This document shows, in pieces, positions 18,874 through 27,098 of a DNA stretch of 64,000 nt; within the stretch, counting starts at the first letter, position 1; every line of letters begins with the position of its first letter. Both the position numbers and the translations under genes were made by a program. The notes below the pieces were generated by a model, which saw only the letters and a program-made list of their open reading frames with translations, was not told the origin of the DNA and searched no databases. The DNA comes from VXOI01 sp965197575 (lineage in GTDB: Bacteria; Chloroflexota; Dehalococcoidia; Lucifugimonadales; UBA3495). The DNA lies in assembly GCA_965197575.1 (NCBI GenBank), contig OZ240214.1, positions 3,596,001-3,660,000 of the forward strand, in the 5' to 3' direction.

Positions 18874-19137
18874 ATGGTGGAAATAAAGGAAACATGGATG
18901 GAAGTTCGAGAAGGCGAGACTATCACGGGTTATACATGGGGCGACTATGCGGTCAAGGTAACGCGGGAACGACGTGTGATTAGTGCCTCCTATATTACCG
19001 GGAGGTCCGACCCTCCTCAGAATGTCCCAGTCTGGAGAGCATACCATAAAGGGGAACTGCTCGATTTCCCCGGCAGGCACTCAATCCCTCAGTTGCTAAT
19101 GGAACAGTGCGAAAAGCACTCCCAATCTCTATCCTGA
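18874..19137 (+). CDS. Small protein downstream of KilA-N
   Basis: This 87-residue protein has no recognised family and no signal or membrane segment. Its composition is ordinary and folded-looking (ITGYTWGDYAVKVTRERRVI, VPVWRAYHKGELLDFPGRHS). It starts six bases after the KilA-N stop, within an AAAAGGAGAGC Shine-Dalgarno context, so translation is likely coupled. Function is unknown. Confidence 0.6.
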   Translation: MVEIKETWMEVREGETITGYTWGDYAVKVTRERRVISASYITGRSDPPQNVPVWRAYHKGELLDFPGRHSIPQLLMEQCEKHSQSLS

Positions 19138-19184
19138 CCCGGGCTACTGCTCCGTTTCCCTACCCAAGTCCCGTAGGTGTTGAG
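19138..19184. other. Start of a 547-bp gene-poor stretch
   Basis: From 19138 to 19684 no intact gene is seen. It contains the 18-bp repeats (19185-19335), a recombinase scrap (19337-19485) and about 200 bp without recognisable content. Confidence 0.5.
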
Positions 19185-19335
19185 ACTTTTGATTCAGAAG
19201 CCACTTTGGGTTCAGGCCGCACTTTAGGTTCAAGCGGGAGTTTTGGTTCAGAGGCCACTTGTGGTTAAGTTTGGGTTCTGAATCAGACATTTGGTTCAAA
19301 CGCTACTTTGGGTGCAAAGCCTTACTGGGCATAAT
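19185..19335. repeat. 18-bp phased repeats, third cluster
   Basis: Units starting at 19185, 19203, 19221, 19239 and 19257 have a strict 18-bp period (ACTTTTGATTCA, ACTTTGGGTTCA, ACTTTAGGTTCA, AGTTTTGGTTCA, ACTTGTGGTTAA, each plus six variable bases). Three looser units follow to 19335. The core matches the forward cluster at 16826. Confidence 0.75.
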
Positions 19336-19336
19336 C

Positions 19337-19485
19337 GTCGCCGAGATACAGGTCCACACCAGGACAGCAGTCATCTGCTACGCCCTCCCGCTGCCGGGAG
19401 ACAGCCCACTGGCGGGCATGCGCCGGCAGGAGATCGACCTGCCGGAGGAGGCGCTCGCCTGGTGGACAACCACGGGGACCTGACC
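19337..19485 (+). pseudogene. Scrap of a serine recombinase C-terminus
   Basis: The frame reads AVICYALPLPGDSPLAGMRR and QEIDLPEEAL, matching the beta-strand and last residues common to large serine recombinases. No upstream domain is present. It is short and without its own start, so it is a remnant. Confidence 0.5.
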
Positions 19486-19684
19486 GCCCCCCTATGGCAA
19501 TTCATGGGAGGCATCCCCAATACTTGCAGAAACCCCAATCCCGTGGGTAACATTGTCCCATCGCTCCTGATGAACACCGTTCAGGCAGGCCCGCACCCGC
19601 AATTCCCGAACCGCGCAAGACCCATTCAGACGGGACACAGCAAGTTTCGTTATCCACCAAAGGCGCTAGCCTGAGAGGTCAGAC

Positions 19685-20413
19685 ATGACCACCAAGCCCA
19701 CGACCACACACGCATTCCTCCCACTCCCGGACCCGCCGGAGCGCGAGCCAGACGATATGACCAGCGTCCAACACCTCGGCGAAAACGGCAACCTGCACCA
19801 CCTAGCCCAGTACCTCGGCAACTCGGACACCACCATCGTGTCGGGAGAAAGATACATCGTCCCCACGCCGGGGACGCCGTCCAGCCAGCGGATCTCCCCC
19901 GACATGCTCATCTCGTTCAACGCCAACCCGGCCCTCTACCGCCAGGACAACAGCTACGTCATCTCCCGGCAGGGCAAGCCGCCCGACCTGGTCATGGAAA
20001 TAGCCTCAAGAAGGACCGGCGAAATCGACGTCGAAGACAAACCGGCCAGGTACGCCGCGCTGGGCATACCTGAATACTGGCGATTCGACGAGACCGGGAG
20101 GTTCCACGGGACCAGGCTGGCCGGAGACCGACTCGCGGAGGGCCGGTATGAACCGGTCCCCATCGAGGAGGTCGAGGACGGAGTCCTGCAGGGGTACAGC
20201 GCCGTGCTGGGCCTCATTGTCCGCTGGGAACGAGGGGCACTCCGGTGGCATGATCCGGAGACGGGACAGGAGATACCCACCTTCGAGCAGGAGCTGGAAG
20301 GAAGACTCGCAGCCGAGCAAGCCCAGGCACAGGCCGAGGAAGGCAGGTTGGCGGCCGAGGCCCGGGTCAGGGAGCTGGAGGCAGAACTAGCGCAGAGGGA
20401 CGAAGAGCGATAG
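19685..20413 (+). CDS. Uma2 family endonuclease-like protein
   Basis: This 242-residue DUF820/Uma2 protein has a PD-(D/E)xK-like core: RISPDMLISF, PPDLVMEIAS with the conserved acidic residue, DVEDKPARYAALGIPEYWRFD with the KxxxYxxxGVxEYW pattern. A C-terminal coiled coil rich in Ala, Glu and Arg (from about residue 200) follows. The family is abundant in Cyanobacteria and Chloroflexota and its role is poorly known. A second, diverged copy lies at 44677. The start ATG 19685 follows GAGAGGTCAG. Confidence 0.88.
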   Translation: MTTKPTTTHAFLPLPDPPEREPDDMTSVQHLGENGNLHHLAQYLGNSDTTIVSGERYIVPTPGTPSSQRISPDMLISFNANPALYRQDNSYVISRQGKPPDLVMEIASRRTGEIDVEDKPARYAALGIPEYWRFDETGRFHGTRLAGDRLAEGRYEPVPIEEVEDGVLQGYSAVLGLIVRWERGALRWHDPETGQEIPTFEQELEGRLAAEQAQAQAEEGRLAAEARVRELEAELAQRDEER

Positions 20414-20725
20414 GAGTGCGCCAACCCAGCACCAATGGTACTTCGCAGATAATCACAGATCCGCACAAAAGGTCAAGAATGAATGCTAGCGGCGACCGGC
20501 TCTGCCCGAGACAGGGCGCCGGTCGCCGTGCCGTTCACGGGTTTATCCTCAGCAAGAAGAAGAATTCTCGATGCATCCTCATCACGCAAACCGGCGCCAA
20601 CGAGAGGCCCGTAGACTTCAACGACCATAGTCAGCCTTAAACCCCTTACCTGAGGAACAACCCTACCGCGAACCGAGGGACAGGCACCAGCCTGTCCCTT
20701 TTCATTTTTCCAACAAGGAGGACCC
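20414..20725. other. Structured intergenic region
   Basis: It contains a 10-bp perfect hairpin (GGCGACCGGC at 20491-20500 with its complement at 20518-20527) and a canonical terminator at 20677. A weak open frame of about 53 codons crosses the hairpin (from 20479) but lacks a convincing ribosome site. The region could be a small RNA or a decayed gene. Confidence 0.4.
20677..20706 (+). terminator. Rho-independent terminator
   Basis: GGGACAGGC and GCCTGTCCC form a perfect nine-base stem around ACCA, followed by TTTTCATTTTT. It ends transcription coming from the Uma2 side, or a small RNA in the gap. Confidence 0.85.
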
Positions 20726-21142
20726 ATGAACACGCCCTACATCATGCCCCTAGGATTCATCTACCGGAAAACCGAAGCAGGAACCGTGTTCCTGCTCACC
20801 AACCCCGGGGAATCGAAAAACCTGAGACCCGACACACCGGTTACCGTATGGACGTACTCCCCCGAGCACCTGGCCCTGGGCAAGGTCCGGGGACTGATCA
20901 CTGCCGTCGGGTACACCACCGCAACGTTCTCCGCCGTCGAGACCACCACAGACCCAAGGTGGCCCTCGGATGAAGAAGTGCTTCGCCCCAAGACACCGGT
21001 GTTCCTAGCGCTGAATGAGTCCTTCGATCCGGACCCCAGCCGGATGCTGACCCAGGAGCAGGCTAACAGGATGGAGGCCTACGCCAGGCTCTATTCGGAC
21101 CGCACCAAGTCTGGCAACAGGAGGCGACCCAGGCCAAAATGA
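20726..21142 (+). CDS. Small conserved-looking protein of unknown function
   Basis: The protein has 138 residues and starts with MNTPYIMPLGFIYRKTEAGT after AACAAGGAGGACCC, a strong ribosome site. The N-terminal 70 residues look beta-rich (VTVWTYSPEHLALGKVRGLI, YTTATFSAVE), possibly an OB- or SH3-like barrel. The tail is basic (NRRRPRPK). No family is recognised. It sits between a terminator and the headless recombinase gene, in the accessory region. Confidence 0.6.
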   Translation: MNTPYIMPLGFIYRKTEAGTVFLLTNPGESKNLRPDTPVTVWTYSPEHLALGKVRGLITAVGYTTATFSAVETTTDPRWPSDEEVLRPKTPVFLALNESFDPDPSRMLTQEQANRMEAYARLYSDRTKSGNRRRPRPK

Positions 21143-21185
21143 GAGGCTCAGTCACCCAATCCGAGTCACAACAGAGCCCAGACCC

Positions 21186-21218
21186 TTGACAATACCTCTC
21201 ATTCTGATTGACTATAAT
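21186..21218 (+). promoter_or_regulatory. Consensus promoter hexamers with long spacing
   Basis: TTGACA (21186-21191) and TATAAT (21213-21218) are both perfect but 21 bp apart, longer than the usual 17. The promoter may be weak or activator-dependent. It fits a start at ATG 21243, not the in-frame ATG at 21186 that overlaps it. Confidence 0.45.
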
Positions 21219-21242
21219 TCTACAGAGGGCAACGAGAACGAA

Positions 21243-21917
21243 ATGCTCGAACCAACGATCGTACGTCAAAAAGGGCCCGACCTGAACGGGATGGTGTGGT
21301 GCAACACCTGCAACATCGCCATGGGCCGGACCGGTGGAGAATATTCCTGCGACAATGCCGGGGACGGAAAGTGCTACACCCCCTCCATAGCCGCCGACGA
21401 ACTGCTGACCCGGGTAATAACCAAGCTCGTCGACCGAATGGTCGCCAGCGGGGCGGATGCCCGTCTCGTGGAGAACCTACAGGAGACGATCAGTCCAGCA
21501 GCCGAAACTCAGGTAAACAGACTTCTCGCGGCCGAGCACAACATAACAACTCTAAACGCAGCCAAGCTGAATATACTCCGAGAAGTGGAAGAGGGTGACA
21601 GGAACTACTCGGAGGCAGCCAGCCGGGTGAACGAGATCAACAACACGGTCGCGGGACTGGCCTATGAGGCCCTGGTCGCCCGGGACGAGTTGGACAGGCT
21701 GGAGTTCATTGGAGAAGAGGAAGGCGTCAGGGACACCGTAGGGGACCCGCGAACCTATCTGGAAAGCTCCGTCCCGGACCTTGTGCAGGAGCTCTTGGAG
21801 CTGCTGGTGAAGGAAGTGCGTGTGACAGGCGACCAGGCAGTGGTCGTCTACCACGACACCATCTCGACCGAAGAGCAACCTGAAGGGGTTCTGACAGACA
21901 AGATTCCCCTGAACTGA
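21243..21917 (+). CDS. Headless serine recombinase: zinc ribbon and coiled coil only
   Basis: The 224-residue protein matches the C-terminal part of large serine recombinases. It has a zinc ribbon (LNGMVWCNTCNIAMGRTG, then YSCDNAGDGKC), helices, a long coiled coil (about residues 85-165) and a final strand pattern EVRVTGDQAVVVYHD. The resolvase catalytic domain and the recombinase domain are absent, so it cannot cut DNA. Its frame is intact with promoter-like hexamers upstream. It could bind att sites or pair with a full recombinase such as the one at 24434 as a regulator. It could also be a freshly truncated gene. Confidence 0.65.
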   Translation: MLEPTIVRQKGPDLNGMVWCNTCNIAMGRTGGEYSCDNAGDGKCYTPSIAADELLTRVITKLVDRMVASGADARLVENLQETISPAAETQVNRLLAAEHNITTLNAAKLNILREVEEGDRNYSEAASRVNEINNTVAGLAYEALVARDELDRLEFIGEEEGVRDTVGDPRTYLESSVPDLVQELLELLVKEVRVTGDQAVVVYHDTISTEEQPEGVLTDKIPLN

Positions 21918-21945
21918 CGGACATAGGAATACACCGCGAAGCCAA

Positions 21946-21985
21946 GGCCGCTCCGGAACAGAACCGGCGCGGCTCATTTCGTGTG
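21946..21985 (+). terminator. Possible terminator hairpin
   Basis: GGCCGCTCCGG pairs with CCGGCGCGGCT (one mismatch) and a weak TCATTTC follows. It lies between two convergent genes. Confidence 0.45.
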
Positions 21986-22033
21986 TTCGAAGATTCACCT
22001 GCAACCTCTCGCAGGCCCAGGTCGGAATGCAGG

Positions 22034-22396
22034 CTAGAAGGCGGGCACTCCGTCGAAGTCATCGGGTTCGGATTCCCGTGTGCTAGGAAGCTGGGCACCG
22101 CCAGTCCGACCCCCGTCCCTGGCATCGTCCATGAGCCGGGCAACGTGAAAGTCCTTGGCTACCCTGGGCATGGCATCCCAGTCAGGCTCATCCGCACCTG
22201 CGGACTCAGAACCCATCCTCTTCACCTCTCGGGCAGCGAGCCACAGGTCATTTCGCCTGCTCTCGGATATTTTGTTCACCAGTGCGTGAAATCGTTGCCG
22301 CCGAGCCTCTCTCTGCTGAGCCTCTTTATTGTCTGAATGTTCAGCATCTATGCTCTCCGACCTCTGCGGGTCAGTATTTTGATTTCCTGTCTCCAT
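22034..22396 (-). CDS. Small charged protein, divergent to the XRE regulator
   Basis: The 120-residue hydrophilic protein has no recognised family. A helical middle (ARRQRFHALVNKISESRRND, LWLAAREVKRM) is followed by an acidic tail. A TGCTATAAT extended -10 lies about 75 bp upstream on the minus strand (complement near 22473-22481). The gene is divergent from the XRE/recombinase operon, the usual place for an excisionase or second regulator. The intergenic region between them is now split by the IS66 element. The role is inferred from position only. Confidence 0.5.
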   Translation of the reverse strand: METGNQNTDPQRSESIDAEHSDNKEAQQREARRQRFHALVNKISESRRNDLWLAAREVKRMGSESAGADEPDWDAMPRVAKDFHVARLMDDARDGGRTGGAQLPSTRESEPDDFDGVPAF

Positions 22397-22512
22397 CGTG
22401 TTATATTACCTGAAACCCCTTGTTCAGTGTCCTCCTCACCTGCTTGTCGGTATAGCATCCGCTGTACAATTATAGCATAAAATTGCAAGTCAGACCACAG
22501 GATGGAAGAACA

Positions 22513-23953
22513 GTAACTGTTCAGAGTTGGTGAGGCGAATTTGGCGAAGCCCGCCGTCGGGCTGAAAAATGCTGGCGGCCGGGGCGGAGTTGTGGCATAA
22601 AGGAACAATGGAACCAGAGTTGGACTTGGAACAGGCGAGCCGGGAAACCCTGCTGGCGATCATCGCGGAACAGCAGGGGGTCATCTCCGAACTGCGCCAG
22701 CGGGTTGAGAGCCTGGAAGTCCGGCGGTTCGGCGGCGGACCGGGAGCCAGGATGCCGGGCCACAAACCGGCCGTTAGGAGCAAGAAGGGGGTGGGGGAAG
22801 AAAAGAAGCCCCGCAGGAAGCGTCAACAGGGCTTTGCCCGGCTGCGGATGGAACCCACCGCGCAAGTGACCCACGCTCCGGAATTTTGCCCCGAATGCCA
22901 TACTACCCTGAGCGGGGGTTGGGTGCAGCGGACCCGGGAGGTCATCGAACTTCCGGTGTGTCCTGCCGAAGTTACAGAACACGTCTTCATCGCCCGGAGA
23001 TGTCCGCTGTGCCGGAAACGGAGGCTGCCCCGGGACCCCCTCCGGGAAGTGGCCGTGGGCCGGCAGCGGTTGGGGATCAAGCTGGTCAGCCTGATTGCGG
23101 CCCTGCGGGAAGAAGGCCGGCTGCCCATAAGGACCATCCAATGGTACCTGCAAACGGCGCATCAATTGAAGCTGAGCGTAGGGGCCATCGCCGGTGTGGC
23201 GCAGCAAGTGGCGCAGCAGGCCCGGCTGGCCGTAGCTGAAGTGCTGGAACGCATCCGCAGCAGTCCGGTGGTCCACGCCGATGAGACCGGCTGGCGGGAG
23301 AACGGAGTCAACGGCTACGTTTGGACCTTCAGCACGTCCACGGAGCGGTACTTCCTGCGCCGGGGCCGGGGCGGGGAGGTGATAGACGAGGTCCTGGGCG
23401 AGTCCTTCGGCGGGATTCTGGTGAGCGACTTCTATGTGGCCTATCACCACTACCCCGGCTTGAAGCAGCGGTGTTGGGCCCATCTGTTGCGGGACATCCA
23501 CAAGCTGAAAGTGTTGTATCCGGAAGACGCTGGTCTTGTCCGGTGGGCCCGGAGGGTGCAACGGCTCTACGCCAAGGCCGTGCGTTGGGCGGCCGGGGGC
23601 TGTTCCTCACGGGAGCAGTTGACGCTGGAAAGGCGGTTGCTTGGGCTGTGCCGCCCTTTCCTGGAGGACCGGCTGGCCGTCCAGAGAAAACTGTGCCGGC
23701 GGATTGAGCGGCATATCAAGGAGTTGTTCGTCTTCGTTTCCCACCCGGAAACTCCCCCGGATAACAACGCCGCGGAACGGAGCCTGCGCCACCTGGTGAT
23801 CAGCCGTAAAATCAGCGGCGGCACCCGCTCGGAAGCGGGCAGCAACAGCAAAATGACCTTGGCATCTCTCTTTGGCACTTGGCGGGCCCGGGGCCTCAAT
23901 CCCCTCCTGGAATGCCGCAGCCTGCTGATTTCCCCTCAACTCTGAACAGTTAC
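22513..23953 (+). mobile_element. IS66 family insertion sequence with 8-bp target duplication
   Basis: The ends are GTAACTGTTCAGAGTTG and its complement. GAAGAACA is duplicated on both sides (22505-22512 and 23954-23961), the 8-bp size typical of IS66. Only the tnpC-type gene is present, as in the ISBst12-like branch without tnpA and tnpB. It lies between a divergent pair of genes. Confidence 0.95.
22608..23945 (+). CDS. tnpC: IS66 family transposase (TnpC type)
   Basis: The 445-residue protein has an N-terminal leucine-rich coiled coil (about residues 10-40), a basic linker, a zinc-binding domain (FCPECHTTLSGG, ARRCPLCRKRRLP) and the DDE domain. The catalytic blocks are VVHADETGWRENG, GILVSDFYVAYHHY and PPDNNAAERSLRHLVISRK. 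The C-terminal IS66 tail ends just before the terminal repeat. The start at 22608 follows AAAGGA; the in-frame ATG at 22569 is less likely. The gene is intact. Confidence 0.95.
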   Translation: MEPELDLEQASRETLLAIIAEQQGVISELRQRVESLEVRRFGGGPGARMPGHKPAVRSKKGVGEEKKPRRKRQQGFARLRMEPTAQVTHAPEFCPECHTTLSGGWVQRTREVIELPVCPAEVTEHVFIARRCPLCRKRRLPRDPLREVAVGRQRLGIKLVSLIAALREEGRLPIRTIQWYLQTAHQLKLSVGAIAGVAQQVAQQARLAVAEVLERIRSSPVVHADETGWRENGVNGYVWTFSTSTERYFLRRGRGGEVIDEVLGESFGGILVSDFYVAYHHYPGLKQRCWAHLLRDIHKLKVLYPEDAGLVRWARRVQRLYAKAVRWAAGGCSSREQLTLERRLLGLCRPFLEDRLAVQRKLCRRIERHIKELFVFVSHPETPPDNNAAERSLRHLVISRKISGGTRSEAGSNSKMTLASLFGTWRARGLNPLLECRSLLISPQL

Positions 23954-24029
23954 GAAGAACATGGTTATATTAGAACAGACGAGCGAAATTAGTCAAGAAC
24001 ACCCTGCCCTACCCGCCGGAGGCCAGGGG

Positions 24030-24416
24030 ATGGAAAGACCGGCCATCGGAGAGCTCCTCCGGAGCCTCCGGGGAGGGAGGACCCTGAGACAGGTGGAGGC
24101 CGACACCGGGGTGTCAAACGCCTATCTCTGCAACCTGGAAGGAGGACTCAAGAGACCCGGGATAAGGACGCTGGCCAAGCTGTCAGACTACTACCAGGTA
24201 CCCCTGCAGGACCTGCTCCAGACGGCCGGCCTGGATACCACCGTCAAGGTGGCTGCGTCCCACGGATCGGCACTGGACGTGCAGAGGAGCTACGACTTCG
24301 TCATAGCCGACCCCGACTTCAGGCAACTCCCGAAGCCCCAGGGGCCACCCTCCATCGACTCCCAGAGGTTTATCGTCGCTATGTACCAGTTCTACACCGG
24401 TAAGAAACTGCTCTAG
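24030..24416 (+). CDS. XRE-family transcriptional regulator
   Basis: The N-terminal helix-turn-helix is clear: IGELLRSLRGGRTLRQVEAD, GVSNAYLCNLEGGLKRPGI, then LAKLSDYYQVPLQDLLQTAG. The remaining 60 residues are unassigned. The start at 24030 has GGAGG eight bases upstream. A longer in-frame start at 23961 lies exactly on the IS66 target duplication and cannot be excluded. The gene ends 17 bp before the large serine recombinase gene, so it probably regulates that element. The IS66 insertion has cut its original upstream promoter region. Confidence 0.8.
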   Translation: MERPAIGELLRSLRGGRTLRQVEADTGVSNAYLCNLEGGLKRPGIRTLAKLSDYYQVPLQDLLQTAGLDTTVKVAASHGSALDVQRSYDFVIADPDFRQLPKPQGPPSIDSQRFIVAMYQFYTGKKLL

Positions 24417-24433
24417 GATCAGGAGAGAACGAA

Positions 24434-26386
24434 ATGACACCTGCCGCCAGGAGACGCAACCTGATCCATCCCGAAGAAGTCGAGACGGCCCAGCCCCCGT
24501 CTGTCCAGAAGAAAGGGGTCGAATACGCTCGTGTGTCCACCAATCCTCAGGACAAGATGTCTTTGGGGACCCAGCACGAGGAAAATCGCGCCTACGCCGC
24601 ACGAAACAACATTAGCATCATCCGGTCTTTCGAAGATGTGGGGAGCGGGCTCTCGACAAAACAGCGACCTCAGTTCCTGGAAATGGTGGAATACGTCCTG
24701 GACAAAAAGAACGGAATCACCGAGGTAATCTTTTTCGACCTCGACAGGTTCACCCGCAGCAACAGGGACTTTTACGCCTACACCGAGGGCCTTGAGCAGG
24801 CGGGCAAATACCTGCACAGCGTCGCCGAAAATCAGGTCTACTCCCGAGAGTCAGCCCTGACCTGGCAGGTCAAGGCCTTGGTCAACGAGGGGAATTCACG
24901 CAGCACCTCCTATCACACGAAACGCGGGCAACGGGGGTCAATTCGGGATGGCTACTACATAGGGAAGAAAGCTCCCTATGGGTATAGGATCCACTACATG
25001 AACGTGGGAGGGCAAGACCGTCCAAAACTGGAGCCGCACCCGGAAGAATGGCCCCACCTGTTGAAGATACTCGGGATGGGCTTTAGTAACGACTCACCCT
25101 TGACCATAACCAGGTACCTCAACGATCACAACATACCCGGACCCACGGGGGGGCCCTGGACCGAAAGCGCAGTGCGGTTCATCCTCCAAAACCCGCACAA
25201 CACCGGCTACACCGTCCGGGGAATGCGCCCCAAATCCCGGCTCCCGGGACGCCCAGAGGAAATGCCGGTGGAGAGATCCAGGGAACTGGCCCACCAAGCG
25301 GCCATCAGCTTTGACGATTACGTCGAATTACAGGATAAGATCTCCGCAAGGGCCGTATCCCAGGGACCGACCCGGAGCCATTCCAGCCCGCATTTCTTCA
25401 GCAACATTGCCCAGTGCGGCGAATGCAGAACACCTGAAGAGGCTCACAACATGTTGGTTCTCAGGGACCCCAGATACGAGCCCAAGCTCAGGTGCGCCAA
25501 GAAGAAGTATCAGGGTACTGAGACCTGCCCGAAGAAAAACATCCCCATGCTCGAGTTTGAGAATTTGGTCATAGACCGGTTCGTAAACTACGTCTTCATA
25601 AAGGAGAACCTGGACCGGCAGTTGACCACGGCTGGCAGGGACAGGCAGAAGTTCCTCAGCGAAGGGGAGACAAACAAGGCAGCTCTCGAGAAGAGACTGA
25701 GCGAGATTGATCAGGAACTGAGGAACGGGAACGATATTGTGCTCGAGTACGGGAGGAAGTACCCGAACCTTGACTCACTGATGGAAAACATCAATAGCCT
25801 GGGGACGGAAAGGGCGACGTTAACCCGGGAGATCGATAGGATCATGGAGGACACCGAAGAAGCGCGACTGTTCCTATCGGACCCTGAAGCAATCGTCGCC
25901 ATGCTGACGGATGTCAGGACCTACATGGAATCCGGGGAAGAGAAGGCCGTCAAGGATCTGTTAAAGTCCTTCATCTCGAGGATTGAGGTCTTCAACGACC
26001 ACATAGACATTTACTATCACCTGTCGCCCCAAATGGTTGATTTGAGTGAAAACCTCTGGAAGGAAACCATCAACCTCAAGAAGGACCATGACCGTGATCG
26101 GAAAAAAAGTTGTCTTTTAGCCGGGTTTACGGGCATCTGGATGGTGTTGAACAGCGGGGCCACCGCCGTTTCCAGGTTCACGTCGTCCCACAGGGCGCGG
26201 GCTTCCTGGGTGTCGACCAGTTCGTCGCCCGCCCCCGCCGTCGTCGAGTCCATCGCCGCCTTGAGGTTGGTCTGCCAGTCCTCCAGCATACGCGGGCTCA
26301 TTCCCGACGGCTCGCGCTGCTGGGCCGCGAGCAGGCTGCGCACGCAGGCCAGGTCCAGGTGGTCGAGGCCGGCGTACTTGCCGTAG
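24434..26386 (+). CDS. Large serine recombinase, reading out into foreign sequence
   Basis: Domains in order are: resolvase (about 28-170) with catalytic Ser35 in VEYARVS and DLDRFTRS; recombinase domain (about 190-300; GKKAPYGYRIH, GGPWTESAVRFILQNPHNTG); zinc ribbon (QCGECRTPEE, LRCAKKKYQGTETCPKK); coiled coil (about 400-500); and the final strand block SFISRIEVFNDHIDIYYH. Native sequence ends near codon 555 (about 26110). The last 90 residues are the antisense of a phage capsid gene, so the native stop was probably lost at a junction. The start at 24434 follows GGAGAG. It probably integrates or excises a mobile element with the XRE gene upstream. Confidence 0.88.
   Translation: MTPAARRRNLIHPEEVETAQPPSVQKKGVEYARVSTNPQDKMSLGTQHEENRAYAARNNISIIRSFEDVGSGLSTKQRPQFLEMVEYVLDKKNGITEVIFFDLDRFTRSNRDFYAYTEGLEQAGKYLHSVAENQVYSRESALTWQVKALVNEGNSRSTSYHTKRGQRGSIRDGYYIGKKAPYGYRIHYMNVGGQDRPKLEPHPEEWPHLLKILGMGFSNDSPLTITRYLNDHNIPGPTGGPWTESAVRFILQNPHNTGYTVRGMRPKSRLPGRPEEMPVERSRELAHQAAISFDDYVELQDKISARAVSQGPTRSHSSPHFFSNIAQCGECRTPEEAHNMLVLRDPRYEPKLRCAKKKYQGTETCPKKNIPMLEFENLVIDRFVNYVFIKENLDRQLTTAGRDRQKFLSEGETNKAALEKRLSEIDQELRNGNDIVLEYGRKYPNLDSLMENINSLGTERATLTREIDRIMEDTEEARLFLSDPEAIVAMLTDVRTYMESGEEKAVKDLLKSFISRIEVFNDHIDIYYHLSPQMVDLSENLWKETINLKKDHDRDRKKSCLLAGFTGIWMVLNSGATAVSRFTSSHRARASWVSTSSSPAPAVVESIAALRLVCQSSSIRGLIPDGSRCWAASRLRTQARSRWSRPAYLP
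26100..26125. other. Junction of recombinase element and prophage, candidate attachment site
   Basis: To the left is the end of the serine recombinase gene. To the right is the capsid gene on the other strand, cut after MPVNPA. Large serine recombinases usually sit at the edge of their element beside an att site, so this is where one would lie. The other half of the capsid gene is not in this window. Confidence 0.45.
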
Positions 26387-26601
26387 TGGACCCGCGGCCG
26401 CTCCCCGCCCGCGTGCTGGTTGAGCAAGGCCCGCCGCTCGCCCTCCCGCCACACCTCGTGCAGCTTGGCGACCCGGCCGGATACGCGGTCCAGCTCCTCC
26501 TTGATGGGCGGGACCTCCGCGTCGAGCCGCGCCTCGTAGAAGTCCCGGATGCCGGTCAACTCTCGCTTGATCAGGTCCAGGTGTTCCGTTGGAATGGTCA
26601 T
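26117..26601 (-). pseudogene. HK97-type major capsid protein, N-terminal fragment
   Basis: It starts MTIPTEHLDLIKRELTGIRD with the helical scaffold-like N-terminus of HK97-fold capsid proteins (VPPIKEELDRVSGRVAKLHE), then DLACVRSLLAAQQRE, and stops matching after NTIQMPVNPA. The capsid core is missing. The start overlaps the protease stop as TAATG, with GGAGGAG just upstream. It is cut at the junction with the recombinase element. Confidence 0.75.
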
Positions 26602-27098
26602 TAAGCTCCTCCTGATATGTTTGGCATGGATTGATAGCGCGCTTGCCGGAGGACGCCGAGCAGTTCGTCGACCGGGTATTCCTGGGAACGGCGCAGGGCG
26701 CTGGCGTTGGCCGGCACCGGGACCGCGCTGACTTCCAGCAACTCCTGTTGCAGGAACCGGAAGCCCAGGAAACCGCCGGTCTTCTCGTCGCGCCGCTGCT
26801 CGAACTTGATGGGCCGGAAGCCCACCGAGACCCCGCACTGGAACCCGGCCCGGTAGAGTTCGGCCACCTCCTGAGCAAACGGGCCGGGGGCGAATTCCAA
26901 CCGGCCCATCAGCCGGTGGGGTTCGGCCCACACCTCCACCGCCCGCCCGATGGCCGGACGCCGGTAGTCGTGGGCCCAGAGGACCACCGGATTGCGCCGG
27001 TAGGCGTCCAAACGCCAGCCCTCGGCGGTCACGATGTCGCCGTGGCGGTCTACCTCGTCGGTCGAAAGCACGAAAGTTACCGGTCCCTGTGACTGCAT
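26601..27098 (-). CDS. Phage prohead protease (HK97 family)
   Basis: The 165-residue protein is of the usual length. Family features are the start VTFVLSTDEVDRHGDIV, VVLWAHDYRRPAIGRAV with the catalytic His, FQCGVSVGFRPIKFEQ and LLEVSAVPVPANASAL with the catalytic Ser. It would process the capsid precursor encoded next to it. Portal, terminase and tail genes are absent, so this is a small prophage remnant. Confidence 0.85.
   Translation of the reverse strand: MQSQGPVTFVLSTDEVDRHGDIVTAEGWRLDAYRRNPVVLWAHDYRRPAIGRAVEVWAEPHRLMGRLEFAPGPFAQEVAELYRAGFQCGVSVGFRPIKFEQRRDEKTGGFLGFRFLQQELLEVSAVPVPANASALRRSQEYPVDELLGVLRQARYQSMPNISGGA

Noticed and set aside
20479..20640. Small coding gene in the structured gap
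   Set aside because: The frame crosses a strong hairpin and lacks a good ribosome site; left as intergenic.
22348..22608. Minus-strand frame spanning the IS66 left end
   Set aside because: It crosses the IS boundary and overlaps the better-supported gene at 22034.
22521..23561. Long minus-strand frame across the IS66 transposase
   Set aside because: Shadow frame of the tnpC gene; no motif or start signal.
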